The notes: generated by a model not told the origin, from the sequence alone. A DNA stretch of 15,035 nt from an uncultured Chloroflexota bacterium (GCA_913056415.1 CAJXNA010000017.1:1-15035); one strand, 5' to 3'; positions 7,186-14,918 are shown, counted from the stretch's first letter. Numbers and translations are program-made.

Positions 7186-8898
7186 ATGAAGGAGGCGGTT
7201 GCGCCCCCTGCCGCCGCAGGCGGCCTGACGATTCGGGCCGACACCCTTCTCTGGCTGGGGCTCATCGCCGCGGCGGCCGCCTTGCGGCTCGCCCGGCTGG
7301 ATGCGCTGCCTTTCACATTCGAGGAGTCCGCGCGCGCGCTCGACGCGCTGCGTGTCTCCCAGGACAGCGTGCCCGAAGGGTGGAACGGCGACCTGGCCGC
7401 CGTCGTCACCTCGTACCTGTTCCGCGCCTTCGAGGGGAGCGAGCTCGTCGCGCGGGTTGCGCCTGCCGTCGCGGGCTCCGTCATGGTGGCGGCCGTCTGG
7501 CTCGGCGGCCGTGGGCTGGGCCGGGTTGGCGCCCTGACGGCGGGGGCGCTGCTCGCCTTTTCGCCGCTGGCGCTGCTCCTTTCTCGCTCCGCCCTGCCCT
7601 TCAGTTTCGGCGGTCTGCTGGCCGTGGCGATGGCCGTCGCGTTGCTCTCCTACCTGAGGGAGCCGCGGGCTCACACGGCGTTCCTGTTCGCTGCCGCCTT
7701 CGGGCTCGCGCTCTCCGCCGACGCTGTGGCGACGACGGCGGCGATCGCGGCGGTGGCGTTCCTGTTGCTGGAGCCGATCGTCGCGAGAGGGGGCGCGGTG
7801 GCCCGGGCCTGGGGCGTGTTTCGGCGCAGCCCGTCCCACTGGCTGAGCGTGCTGCTGGTCCTGGCGGCCGCGGTGGAGCTGGGGGTCACCCACTTCGGCA
7901 CCTTTCTCGACCTGTCGCAACCGGCAGGGCTCGCGTTATGGCGCGATATGTTCGCTCTCCCCCGCGACGGCCGCGAGCCGGAGTACCAGATGGCGCTCCT
8001 CCTGGCCTACGACTGGCCGATCCTGCTGGCCGGCGGTACGGGCGTCGTGGTCTTCGCCCAGCGGCTGGCGCGCCGTGGCGTTAGCGCCCTGACGTTGGCC
8101 CAGCGGTTTGTGCTGCTGTGGGTGGTGGTGGCGAGCGTCGTTGTAGCGCTGGTCAGCCAGCGAGAGGCGGGGCAGACGCTGATTCTCATCGTGCCGTTGG
8201 CGCTGCTGGGCGGCTTGCTAGCGGAGGAGCTCCTGCGGGCGCTGAACTGGGCCGCCTTGCGTCGCTGGTGGCCAGCTGTCGCCGGGGCGCTGGTGCTTCT
8301 GGCTTACGCCGCCCTCATCACCACCATCTGGGCGGAGAAGGGCGTCAGCGGGGCGGAGCGCTTTTCTCTGGTGCTAGCCCTAGGTGGGGCAATGACGGTG
8401 CTGGCCGGTTGCTACTCGATCCTGGGACGCGACGCCGCCGTGATCGGATTAGCGGTGGTGGCGGCTGTGGCGTTCGCCTTTCTCGCCCACACCGACCTCA
8501 GCCTCAGCCACGACGATGAGGCCGCCGAGTTCGCCGTTGACGTCCGCACCACGGAGCGGATCGAGCAGTTCCGTGAGGTCGTGGACCAGTTCGTGGCGAG
8601 CCGCACCGGGCCCGTTCTCATCGATCCCGCTCTGGCGGAGCCTCTCGCCTGGTATCTGCGTGATGTCACCGTTACCTTCGCCGAGCCCGAGGATGACGCC
8701 AGCGCGGTCGTCGTGCCGGCGGGGCGGAAGGTCGACGGCTTCACGACCGCGAGCGAGGTCTGGCGTCTGGGTGGGGGCTGGTACCCCACCGACCTGGACC
8801 CTCTTCCCCTCTGGCGCTGGTTGGTCTTCCGCGAGCCATACGGTAATCTGAATAGCATGCAGAAGGTGGAGGCGCAGATACTGGTGCCCACGCCGTGA
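7186..8898 (+). CDS. Polytopic membrane protein, degenerate GT-C/Agl23-like paralogue of the next gene
   Basis: This 570-residue protein has about ten hydrophobic segments between residues 20 and 425, followed by a soluble C-terminal domain (about 430-570). The layout follows its downstream neighbour: an acidic pair after the first membrane segment, the RVAPAVAGS and GRVGALTAGALLAFSPLALLLSRSA stretches, and AWYLRD at 488-493 in the soluble domain (649-654 in the neighbour). The signatures of the Agl23/TIGR03663 family are altered: the invariant DE reads EE (FEES, 45-48), and HGP is replaced around GWNGD (65-69). GT-C enzymes use such acidic residues in an extracytoplasmic loop, so catalysis is doubtful. 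The stop overlaps the next start in GTGA, indicating translational coupling and perhaps a shared complex. The ATG has only a weak GGGGTG upstream. Substrate and exact role cannot be assigned. Confidence 0.8.
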   Translation: MKEAVAPPAAAGGLTIRADTLLWLGLIAAAAALRLARLDALPFTFEESARALDALRVSQDSVPEGWNGDLAAVVTSYLFRAFEGSELVARVAPAVAGSVMVAAVWLGGRGLGRVGALTAGALLAFSPLALLLSRSALPFSFGGLLAVAMAVALLSYLREPRAHTAFLFAAAFGLALSADAVATTAAIAAVAFLLLEPIVARGGAVARAWGVFRRSPSHWLSVLLVLAAAVELGVTHFGTFLDLSQPAGLALWRDMFALPRDGREPEYQMALLLAYDWPILLAGGTGVVVFAQRLARRGVSALTLAQRFVLLWVVVASVVVALVSQREAGQTLILIVPLALLGGLLAEELLRALNWAALRRWWPAVAGALVLLAYAALITTIWAEKGVSGAERFSLVLALGGAMTVLAGCYSILGRDAAVIGLAVVAAVAFAFLAHTDLSLSHDDEAAEFAVDVRTTERIEQFREVVDQFVASRTGPVLIDPALAEPLAWYLRDVTVTFAEPEDDASAVVVPAGRKVDGFTTASEVWRLGGGWYPTDLDPLPLWRWLVFREPYGNLNSMQKVEAQILVPTP

Positions 8899-11800
8899 GC
8901 GAGATCGCGGCGCCGCTGCCCGCGGAGCCCATCGAGCGGCGCGCTCTAAGCCTCGAGCTGCGCCTGAGCTGGGAGCTTGTCGCTTACGCCTCGTTCATCG
9001 TCGTGGGGGCGGGCATGCGATTCTGGGACCTGGGGTCGCGTGCGCTTCACCACGACGAGAGCCTGCACGGCTTCTACGCCTACGATATCTTCCTGGGCCG
9101 GGGCTACGAGCACAGCCCGCTTCTCCACGGGCCGTTCCAGTTCTTCGGGACGGCGCTGACGTTCTTCCTCAGCGGCGGCGCCAGCGACTACGCGGTGCGC
9201 ATCATGCCGGCGCTGTTCGGCGTGGCGCTTATCGTTCTACCCTTCTTCTTCCGCGACCGGCTGGGCCGGGTGGGAGCGTTGCTCGCCTCGGGGCTTATCG
9301 CCCTCTCGCCCACACTGCTGTACTTCAGCCGCTTTGCCCGCAACGACATCTACGTGGCTGTGTTCACACTGGGCATCGTAGTCTGCCTCTGGCGCTACGT
9401 CGATGAGCGGAAGCCGTTGTTTCTGTATCTGGGCGCCGCCTTGCTGGGGCTGAGCTTCGCCACCAAGGAGAACACGTTCATCAACGTCGCCGTGCTGCTC
9501 GTCTTCCTCAACTTGTGGCTGGCTACCGACCTGGCCCGGCAGAGCAATCGCTGGCTGGGTCTGGGCCGGGTGTCGTCGTCGATGGCCTACCTGTTTCTGT
9601 ACCTGCCCTGGGCATGGGCGATCACCGCTGTGTGGCCCATCATCGGAGGTTTCCGCCAGCGGCTGGGCCTGCGGGAACGTCACCCCGCCGCCGATTTCCT
9701 CATCGTCCTGGGCACGCTGTCCCTGCCTCAGTTCGCCGCAGGCATCCAGCTGCCACTGGAGTCGCTCGGCTACGAGCTCGACACGCTGGGCCGGGAGCAG
9801 ACGGTAGGCATTCCTACGGTGCTGGCGCTGCTGGCCGCCACGGCCGTCGTCGGTCTGCGTTGGAACTGGCGCGTCTGGCTGCTGGCGGCCGCTGCCTTCT
9901 ATATCCCTTACACCCTGCTGTACACTTCCTTCCTCACCAACACCGCTGGCTTCGGAAGCGGCATCTGGGAGTCGCTGGACTACTGGCTGGGCGAGCAGCA
10001 GCTGCCAGAGCCGCGGGGCAACCAGCCGGACTTCTACTACGTGATGCTTCTGCCGGCCTACGAGTTCCTGGCGCTCGCCTTCGCGGGACCGGCGCTGCTG
10101 TACTTCAGCCTGCGCGGCGGCCCCCGCTCCTGGCTCCTCACCGCGATCGCTACCCTCAGTCTGCTGGCGTTCTTCGGCGCCGACAGCTTCTCGGCGACGC
10201 TTGGCGATATCGCCGAGCCGCTCGCCCTTCCCGTGGCCGCTGTGGCCATCTACTTCGCGGTACGCGGCTCGCCGTTCGAGCGGTTTCTAGTGTTCTGGAC
10301 CGCGGCGGCGATCGTGGGCTACTCCTGGGTGGGCGAGAAGATGCCATGGCTCAGCGTCCATACGACCTTGCCCGTGGTGATCCTGGCCGCCTACGCCCTG
10401 GGCAGGTTGTTCGAGGGGATGCCCAGTCCAGCCGGCCTTCTGCGCCACGCTCCCGCGCTACTGCCCTTCGTCGCCGGCGGCCTGGGCCTGGTGGCCGTGC
10501 TGTTCGCCGCCTTCGGGCCTCTAGGCGATAACGGCCTGCGCATCGTGCTGGTGGCGACGGCGCTGGCGTTACTGCTCGTGCTAGTGCCGCCGCTGGGGCG
10601 AAAGCGACTGGCGATCGTGATCGCCGCGACGGTGTTCGGTGGGCTGGCGCTGTTCAGCGTTCGTACCGCCGTCATCGCCTCCTTCGAGCACGGCGACGTG
10701 CCGCGTGAGATGCTGGTCTACACCCAGACCTCGCCTGAAGTGCCGGACGTGATGGAGCGCATCGAGGAGATCGCTCAGACCAGCGGCCGCGGTCTGGATC
10801 TTCCCGTAATAGTGGACAACACCTACACCTGGCCCTGGGCCTGGTACCTGCGCGACTACAGCATCACGTACGACAGCTTCGATGATGAGTTCGAGCCGCC
10901 GCCGGACGCCGTGTTGCTAATCGCCCGCGAGAATGAGAGCAAGCTGGCGCCGTTCCTGGATCTCTATCAGGAGCCGGTTCCATACCGTCTGCGCTGGTGG
11001 TTCCCTGAGATCGAGACCTACCGGGGCATCGGCCGCGATAACCTGTGGCTGGCGATGCGTGACTTCGGCAGCAGCCTGGCCCAAGGAAGCACCTGGGAGA
11101 ACTGGTGGCGCTTCTTCCGCGACAGGGAGCTGCCGGCCGACCTGGGCTCCGTTGACTCCAGCGCCTACTTCCCGCTGATATACGACCCCTCGGCAGGCGC
11201 CGACATCGAAGGCCGGCTGATCATAGGCCGGAGCGGAGACGCGCCCGGTGCGCTGGCCAACCCTTCAGGCGTGGCGGTTGACTACGAGGGCAACCTCTAC
11301 GTCCTTGATTCCGGCAACGCCCGTATCCAGAAGTTCGCCCCGGACGGCCGCCCGCTGAAGAGGACGGGCGACGCTGGCAGCGGCGACGGCCAGTTCAACC
11401 AGCCCGCCGACCTGGCCATCAATGCCGAGGGCGACGTATACGTCATCGACACCTGGAACCATCGCGTGCAGAAGTTCGACGCCGATCTCACCTTCATCAC
11501 TGCCTGGGGCGGGCCGACGAAGGACCTGGTGAACCCGGGCGACTACGAGATGTGGGGCCCTCGCTCCATCGCCGTGGACGGCGAGGGCAACGTCTGGGTC
11601 GTCGACACGGGCACGCAGCGCGTGCGAAAGTTCTCGCCGGACGGCGAGCTGCTGGGCACCGTGGGCGAGCGCGGTCGCGGGCTGGGCCAGTTCCGCGAGC
11701 CGGTGGGAATCGCCTTCGACCCCGTTACGGGCGACTTCCTCGTGGCCGATGTCGGCAACGCGCGCATCCAGCGCTTCGATAGTGAGATGCAGGCTATCGC

Positions 11801-12083
11801 CGCCTATCCTATCGATGCGTGGAACGACCTGGACCCGCGCAACAAGCCGTACCTGGCCGCGCTCCCCGACGGGCGAATCCTGGCCAGCGATCCCGTCCAC
11901 GGCCGCATCCTGTTGCTGGACCAGGCCGGTAGTGTAATCGCCTCTCTGAGCTCCGTTAGCGGGGAGGCGCTCGCCTTCCCGCGTGGGATCGCCTACGACG
12001 CCGACAGCGGGTTCGTGTTCACCTCCGAGGGCGCGGCCGACCGAGTGCGCCGGTTCCCCCTCAGCGACTTCGCTCTGCGCTAG
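8895..12083 (+). CDS. Agl23/TIGR03663-type GT-C membrane protein fused to a C-terminal NHL beta-propeller
   Basis: This 1062-residue protein starts at GTG inside the upstream stop codon. Residues about 28-595 form roughly a dozen membrane segments. The first loop carries HHDES (DE at 54-55) and HGP at 78-80, which I recall as invariant features of family TIGR03663. That family relates to dolichyl-phosphate-mannose mannosyltransferases and includes the archaeal flippase-associated Agl23. A soluble domain (about 598-783) contains AWYLRD at 649-654 and is rich in Trp and Tyr. From 784 to the end are six NHL-type repeats (such as PSGVAVDYEGNLYVLDSGN and PADLAINAEGDVYVIDTWN), enough for a six-bladed propeller. 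A lipid-linked sugar transferase or flippase-helper role at the envelope is an inference, and the propeller may bind a glycan or protein on the outer face. The family match is strong; the substrate is unknown. Confidence 0.85.
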   Translation: MSEIAAPLPAEPIERRALSLELRLSWELVAYASFIVVGAGMRFWDLGSRALHHDESLHGFYAYDIFLGRGYEHSPLLHGPFQFFGTALTFFLSGGASDYAVRIMPALFGVALIVLPFFFRDRLGRVGALLASGLIALSPTLLYFSRFARNDIYVAVFTLGIVVCLWRYVDERKPLFLYLGAALLGLSFATKENTFINVAVLLVFLNLWLATDLARQSNRWLGLGRVSSSMAYLFLYLPWAWAITAVWPIIGGFRQRLGLRERHPAADFLIVLGTLSLPQFAAGIQLPLESLGYELDTLGREQTVGIPTVLALLAATAVVGLRWNWRVWLLAAAAFYIPYTLLYTSFLTNTAGFGSGIWESLDYWLGEQQLPEPRGNQPDFYYVMLLPAYEFLALAFAGPALLYFSLRGGPRSWLLTAIATLSLLAFFGADSFSATLGDIAEPLALPVAAVAIYFAVRGSPFERFLVFWTAAAIVGYSWVGEKMPWLSVHTTLPVVILAAYALGRLFEGMPSPAGLLRHAPALLPFVAGGLGLVAVLFAAFGPLGDNGLRIVLVATALALLLVLVPPLGRKRLAIVIAATVFGGLALFSVRTAVIASFEHGDVPREMLVYTQTSPEVPDVMERIEEIAQTSGRGLDLPVIVDNTYTWPWAWYLRDYSITYDSFDDEFEPPPDAVLLIARENESKLAPFLDLYQEPVPYRLRWWFPEIETYRGIGRDNLWLAMRDFGSSLAQGSTWENWWRFFRDRELPADLGSVDSSAYFPLIYDPSAGADIEGRLIIGRSGDAPGALANPSGVAVDYEGNLYVLDSGNARIQKFAPDGRPLKRTGDAGSGDGQFNQPADLAINAEGDVYVIDTWNHRVQKFDADLTFITAWGGPTKDLVNPGDYEMWGPRSIAVDGEGNVWVVDTGTQRVRKFSPDGELLGTVGERGRGLGQFREPVGIAFDPVTGDFLVADVGNARIQRFDSEMQAIAAYPIDAWNDLDPRNKPYLAALPDGRILASDPVHGRILLLDQAGSVIASLSSVSGEALAFPRGIAYDADSGFVFTSEGAADRVRRFPLSDFALR

Positions 12084-12089
12084 CCGGCC

Positions 12090-12118
12090 TTGCCCGCGCT
12101 GTGGGCCCGTTGTATCAT
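12090..12118 (+). promoter_or_regulatory. Predicted promoter for the nuoE-like/nuoF-like pair (TTGCCC-N17-TATCAT)
   Basis: TTGCCC (12090-12095) and TATCAT (12113-12118) at 17-nt spacing lie just after the upstream stop codon. They are identical in both hexamers and spacing to the predicted ftsY promoter. Here the start codon is 65 nt downstream, giving a leader of about 60 nt with only short pairings (for example AGGC-CGGA-GCCT near 12153-12164) and no clear Shine-Dalgarno. Confidence 0.5.
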
Positions 12119-12183
12119 GTGTGAAGCCTGACACAAAGTCTGAGCAGCACTAGGCCGGAGCCTCTGGGAACCGCGGTCAGAAT

Positions 12184-12810
12184 ATGACCAAGATCACCGC
12201 CGGACCGTCGCACACTTCCCGCTACACCGCCCTTGACCCCGTTCCGGGGGACGTGGAGCTTCTAGCGAAGGTGCGCGAGCTTATCGACGACCTCTCGCCC
12301 GACAACGCCGAGCTGCTCACCGCCTTCCACCGCATCCAGCAGGCCTACGGCTACGTGCCCCGCGAGACGATTCCGGTCATCGCCACCAAGTTCCGCACCA
12401 CGCCGGCGATGCTCTACGGCGCGCTCGACTTCTACTCCGAGATACGCACCGTGCCGCCCGCCGAGACGGTCGTCGAGTGGTGTAGCGGGCCCGCCTGCCT
12501 GCTCAAGGGCTCCATGAACATCCGTCGCGTCCTGGAATCAATTCTCGGCTGCGAGATGAGCCAGAACACCGATGATGGGGCGTTCGGCCTGCGACTCGTG
12601 CAGTGTGACGGCACCTGTCACCTGGCCCCGTTGGTGCGGCGCGAGGGCAGGTACATCGGCCCGTTGTCGGTCAGCGATACGATCAGGCTCGCACGCGAGC
12701 TCAAGGGCGAAGGCGAGCCTGAACCGGTCCCAGAGTCCGGCGGGTTGAAGGCCGGGGAGGGGCAGCCCGCCGTAGAATCGGCCGCTGAGCAGGAGGGCGG
12801 CGGGGCGTAG
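12184..12810 (+). CDS. nuoE: NuoE-like [2Fe-2S] subunit (24-kDa type NADH dehydrogenase / formate dehydrogenase gamma)
   Basis: This is the small thioredoxin-like [2Fe-2S] subunit that partners NuoF-type NADH-oxidising flavoproteins in complex I, NAD-linked formate dehydrogenases and some hydrogenases. The N-terminal helical bundle (about 24-90, with AFHRIQQAYGYVP) is followed by the thioredoxin-like fold. All four cluster ligands are present: C100 and C105 in WCSGPAC, and C141 and C145 in QCDGTC. The body ends near residue 172, and an extra Glu/Gly/Pro-rich tail of about 35 residues follows, which is longer than the usual ~160-170-residue subunit. The nuoF-like gene begins 7 nt after the stop, so the two form one operon. 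With no dehydrogenase or hydrogenase catalytic subunit next to it, the parent complex cannot be named. Confidence 0.9.
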   Translation: MTKITAGPSHTSRYTALDPVPGDVELLAKVRELIDDLSPDNAELLTAFHRIQQAYGYVPRETIPVIATKFRTTPAMLYGALDFYSEIRTVPPAETVVEWCSGPACLLKGSMNIRRVLESILGCEMSQNTDDGAFGLRLVQCDGTCHLAPLVRREGRYIGPLSVSDTIRLARELKGEGEPEPVPESGGLKAGEGQPAVESAAEQEGGGA

Positions 12811-12817
12811 CCGGCCG

Positions 12818-14716
12818 ATGCCAACATACGAGGAGCTGAGAGCGCAGGCCGAACAGGCCCGGCAGCCCACGCCGGGGCCGCAGCGTCCCCTGATCAAGGT
12901 TGGTGTCACCACCTGCTCACGGGCCGTCGGCGCCCAGGAGACGCTGGACGCCGTGCGCAAGGAGCTGGCGGACCGTGGCCTGGAGGCGGACGTGATGGTC
13001 ACCGGTTGCTGGGGTCTGTGCTACGCGGAGCCTATCGTGGAGGTGGCACATCTCGGGCGGCCGGCCGTCCTCTACGGCAGACTCACCGCAGACAAGGTGC
13101 CTCAGCTCATCGAAGGGGCGGTGGCTACCGACCGGGTCGGGGTCGTGCCCGAGCTTGCGCTCGCGGTCCTTGCCGACGAGCCACTGGAGGGCGTGCCGCC
13201 GCTATCCGCCTCTGGCGGACTGGAGTTCTTCGCCGGCCAAGAGCGTCGTCTCATGGCGAACTGCGGCGTAACCGACCCTGATAGCATCGACCAATACATC
13301 TCCCGCGGCGGCTACGAGGGGCTGGCGAAGGCGCTGGGGATGACGGACGAGCAGGTGATCAACGAGGTGCTGGAGTCCGGTCTGTGGGGGCGCGGCGGCG
13401 CTGCCTTTTCCACCGGTCGCAAGTGGGAGTTCCTGCGGGGGGCGAACGTCACGCCCAAGTATATGATCTGCAACGCCGATGAGGGCGACCCCGGCTCGTT
13501 CGTGAACCGCAACCTGATGGAGAGCGACCCTCATCTCATCGTTGAGGGGATGGCGATCGGAGGCTACGCCACCGGCGCCTCCTACGGCTACATCTACATC
13601 CGCGACGAGTACCCGCTGCCGGTGGAGCGCATGGAGGCGGCGATCCGGCAGGCGCGCGAGCGGGGGTTGCTGGGCGGGGACGTCCTGGGCTCCGCCCAGA
13701 CGGGCGCCCGTCCGGGCGGGTTCGCTTTCGACCTGGAGGTGGTGCGCGGCGCCGGCAGCTACGTCTGCGGCGAGGAGACAGGGCTCATCGCCTCCATCGA
13801 GGACGCGCGCGGCATGCCCAAGATCCGGCCGCCGTTCCCCGCCCAGGCGGGCGTGTTCGACATGCCGTCCAACGTCAACAACGTGGAGTCGTACGCCAAC
13901 GTTCCCCTGATCCTGCGCGAGGGGGCCGCGTGGTACGCATCGGTCGGCTCCGAGAACCATAAGGGGACGAAGATGTTCTCGCTGTCCGGCCAGGTGCAGC
14001 GGGTGGGCATCCTGGAGGTGCCCCTGGGTACACCGATGAGCGACGTCGTGATGGGCGCCGGGGGAGGGCCACCGGAGGGGCGCGCCCTCAAGGCGGTGCA
14101 GCCGGGCGGGCCGCTGTCGGGCATCGTGCCCGCCAGCGACGTCGGCATCGCCCTGGAGCCGGAGCCGTTCAAGGAGCGGGGGATGTTCATGGGCTCCGGC
14201 GGGCTGGTGGTGCTGGACGACTCGAACTGCGTCGTGGACCTGGCGATCTACTTCGAGTGGTTCGCGGAGGACGAGTCCTGCGGCCGCTGCACGACGTGCT
14301 TCGCGGGGACGCGACGGCTGCTGGAGATACTGAAGCGGATCTCCTCGGGGCGCGGTCGCAGCTCCGACCCGGAGATCATGCGGCTGCTGGCGGACACGAT
14401 GAGCTACGCGAACTGCGTCCACGGTCAGGCGGCGCCCACGGTGGTGATGACGATGTTCAGCTTCTTCGAGGAGGAGCTGAACGAGCACCTGTACAACAAG
14501 CGCTGTCCGGCTAAGGTGTGCCGGGGGATGGTGCGGTACGAGGTGGTGCACCACTCGGACAAGCTGCCGGCGGCGGAGGCGATCTGCCCCACGCAGGCGG
14601 TGGTGCGGGAGAACGGGAGCTACCGGATCGACCAGGGGAAGTGCATCAAGTGCGACGCCTGCCGGGAGCAGGCGCCCTACGCGATTGCGGTGGTGGACGA
14701 GTTCGGGCCGGGGTAG
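12818..14716 (+). CDS. nuoF: NuoF-like NADH-binding FMN/[4Fe-4S] subunit with thioredoxin-like N-domain and single-cluster ferredoxin C-domain
   Basis: This 632-residue flavoprotein oxidises NAD(P)H through FMN and passes electrons to Fe-S clusters. An N-terminal thioredoxin-like domain (about 24-105) has only three of the usual four cysteines (C33, C64, C68). The core carries the NADH/FMN motifs GLWGRGGAAFSTGRKW at 188-203, NADEGDPGSF at 219-228 and GAGSYVCGEETGL at 311-323. It also has an SLBB segment near 385-410. The complex I N3-type cluster ligands are C488, C491 and C494 (ESCGRCTTC) and C533. The C-terminal ferredoxin-like tail keeps C590 and C609/C612/C615, the ligands of one [4Fe-4S] cluster. 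The other cluster's ligands are missing. The layout resembles NuoF-type subunits of bifurcating hydrogenases and NAD-linked formate dehydrogenases more than classical complex I. It is paired with the nuoE-like gene. Confidence 0.92.
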   Translation: MPTYEELRAQAEQARQPTPGPQRPLIKVGVTTCSRAVGAQETLDAVRKELADRGLEADVMVTGCWGLCYAEPIVEVAHLGRPAVLYGRLTADKVPQLIEGAVATDRVGVVPELALAVLADEPLEGVPPLSASGGLEFFAGQERRLMANCGVTDPDSIDQYISRGGYEGLAKALGMTDEQVINEVLESGLWGRGGAAFSTGRKWEFLRGANVTPKYMICNADEGDPGSFVNRNLMESDPHLIVEGMAIGGYATGASYGYIYIRDEYPLPVERMEAAIRQARERGLLGGDVLGSAQTGARPGGFAFDLEVVRGAGSYVCGEETGLIASIEDARGMPKIRPPFPAQAGVFDMPSNVNNVESYANVPLILREGAAWYASVGSENHKGTKMFSLSGQVQRVGILEVPLGTPMSDVVMGAGGGPPEGRALKAVQPGGPLSGIVPASDVGIALEPEPFKERGMFMGSGGLVVLDDSNCVVDLAIYFEWFAEDESCGRCTTCFAGTRRLLEILKRISSGRGRSSDPEIMRLLADTMSYANCVHGQAAPTVVMTMFSFFEEELNEHLYNKRCPAKVCRGMVRYEVVHHSDKLPAAEAICPTQAVVRENGSYRIDQGKCIKCDACREQAPYAIAVVDEFGPG

Positions 14717-14732
14717 GGACTTCGCGAAGTCC
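14717..14732 (+). repeat. 16-bp palindrome directly after the nuoF-like stop
   Basis: GGACTTCGCGAAGTCC is a perfect palindrome that begins at the base after the TAG stop. It can form a six-pair stem with a CGCG loop. No T-tract follows, so a Rho-independent terminator is unlikely. It may protect the mRNA 3' end or be a dispersed repeat like the GTCCGC-AAA-GCGGAC hairpin in ftsY. Confidence 0.55.
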
Positions 14733-14746
14733 GCCGGACCAACGGC

Positions 14747-14774
14747 TTGACATTTCCCGGCGGTTGACTATAAT
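14747..14774 (+). promoter_or_regulatory. Strong consensus sigma-70 promoter (TTGACA-N16-TATAAT)
   Basis: Both hexamers match the consensus exactly, TTGACA (14747-14752) and TATAAT (14769-14774), with a 16-nt spacer. It is the best promoter in the window. It would start transcription near 14781, leaving a leader of about 138 nt before the secreted protein gene. Confidence 0.8.
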
Positions 14775-14780
14775 TCGGGG

Positions 14781-14880
14781 CGCAACGAGGGGGTGCGGCG
14801 CATTGGCAGGTGCTCGATCCCACCAGGCAGTAGGTAGCGCAGGGCCGGTTATCGTAACCGGAGATCCGGCGCTTTTGCTT
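14781..14880 (+). ncRNA. Structured 5' leader, candidate riboswitch or attenuator of unassigned class
   Basis: The G-rich leader between the strong promoter and the secreted protein gene contains several possible stems. GGTG (14809-14812) can pair with CACC (14820-14823). CCGGTTA-TCG-TAACCGG (14845-14861) is a perfect hairpin. Two alternatives compete with it: GCCGG (14844-14848) with CCGGC (14866-14870), and CCGG-AGAT-CCGG (14858-14869). CTTTTGCTTT follows (14872-14881). Such mutually exclusive hairpins before a T-rich stretch suggest regulated termination. The segment TAGGTAGCG (14831-14839) recalls the 3' half of c-di-GMP-I (GEMM) aptamers, but the matching 5' half is not evident, so no class is assigned. 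Confidence 0.35.
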
Positions 14881-14905
14881 TGTGGGGCCTGGAGACGTCC
14901 CCCTG

Positions 14906-14914
14906 AAGGAGGTG
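14906..14914 (+). promoter_or_regulatory. Strong ribosome binding site
   Basis: AAGGAGGTG matches the 16S rRNA 3' end very well. The core AGGAGG ends 6 nt before the ATG at 14919 and fixes that start. It is the only strong Shine-Dalgarno in the window; the other genes have weak ones or none. Confidence 0.85.
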
Positions 14915-14918
14915 CAGC

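Noticed and set aside
7176..8084. A 302-residue plus-strand frame overlapping the 570-residue membrane protein gene
   Set aside because: It is rich in Arg, Gly and Ala as expected for an out-of-frame reading of GC-rich DNA, while the other frame gives coherent membrane segments and matches the downstream paralogue.
7095..8846. GCCATACGGTA present twice (near 7095 and near 8836)
   Set aside because: An 11-bp match, one copy being inside a coding region, has no flanking similarity and is probably chance.
13202..14554. A 450-residue minus-strand frame across the nuoF-like gene
   Set aside because: It is antisense to a well-supported flavoprotein; its His/Arg/Gln-rich content is typical of a shadow frame.
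14717..14741. Palindrome after the nuoF-like stop as an intrinsic terminator
   Set aside because: No run of T follows the stem, so it lacks the second half of a Rho-independent terminator.
14781..14880. FMN, TPP, cobalamin, fluoride or SAM riboswitch in the leader
   Set aside because: None of the conserved core segments I know for these classes can be read in the leader.
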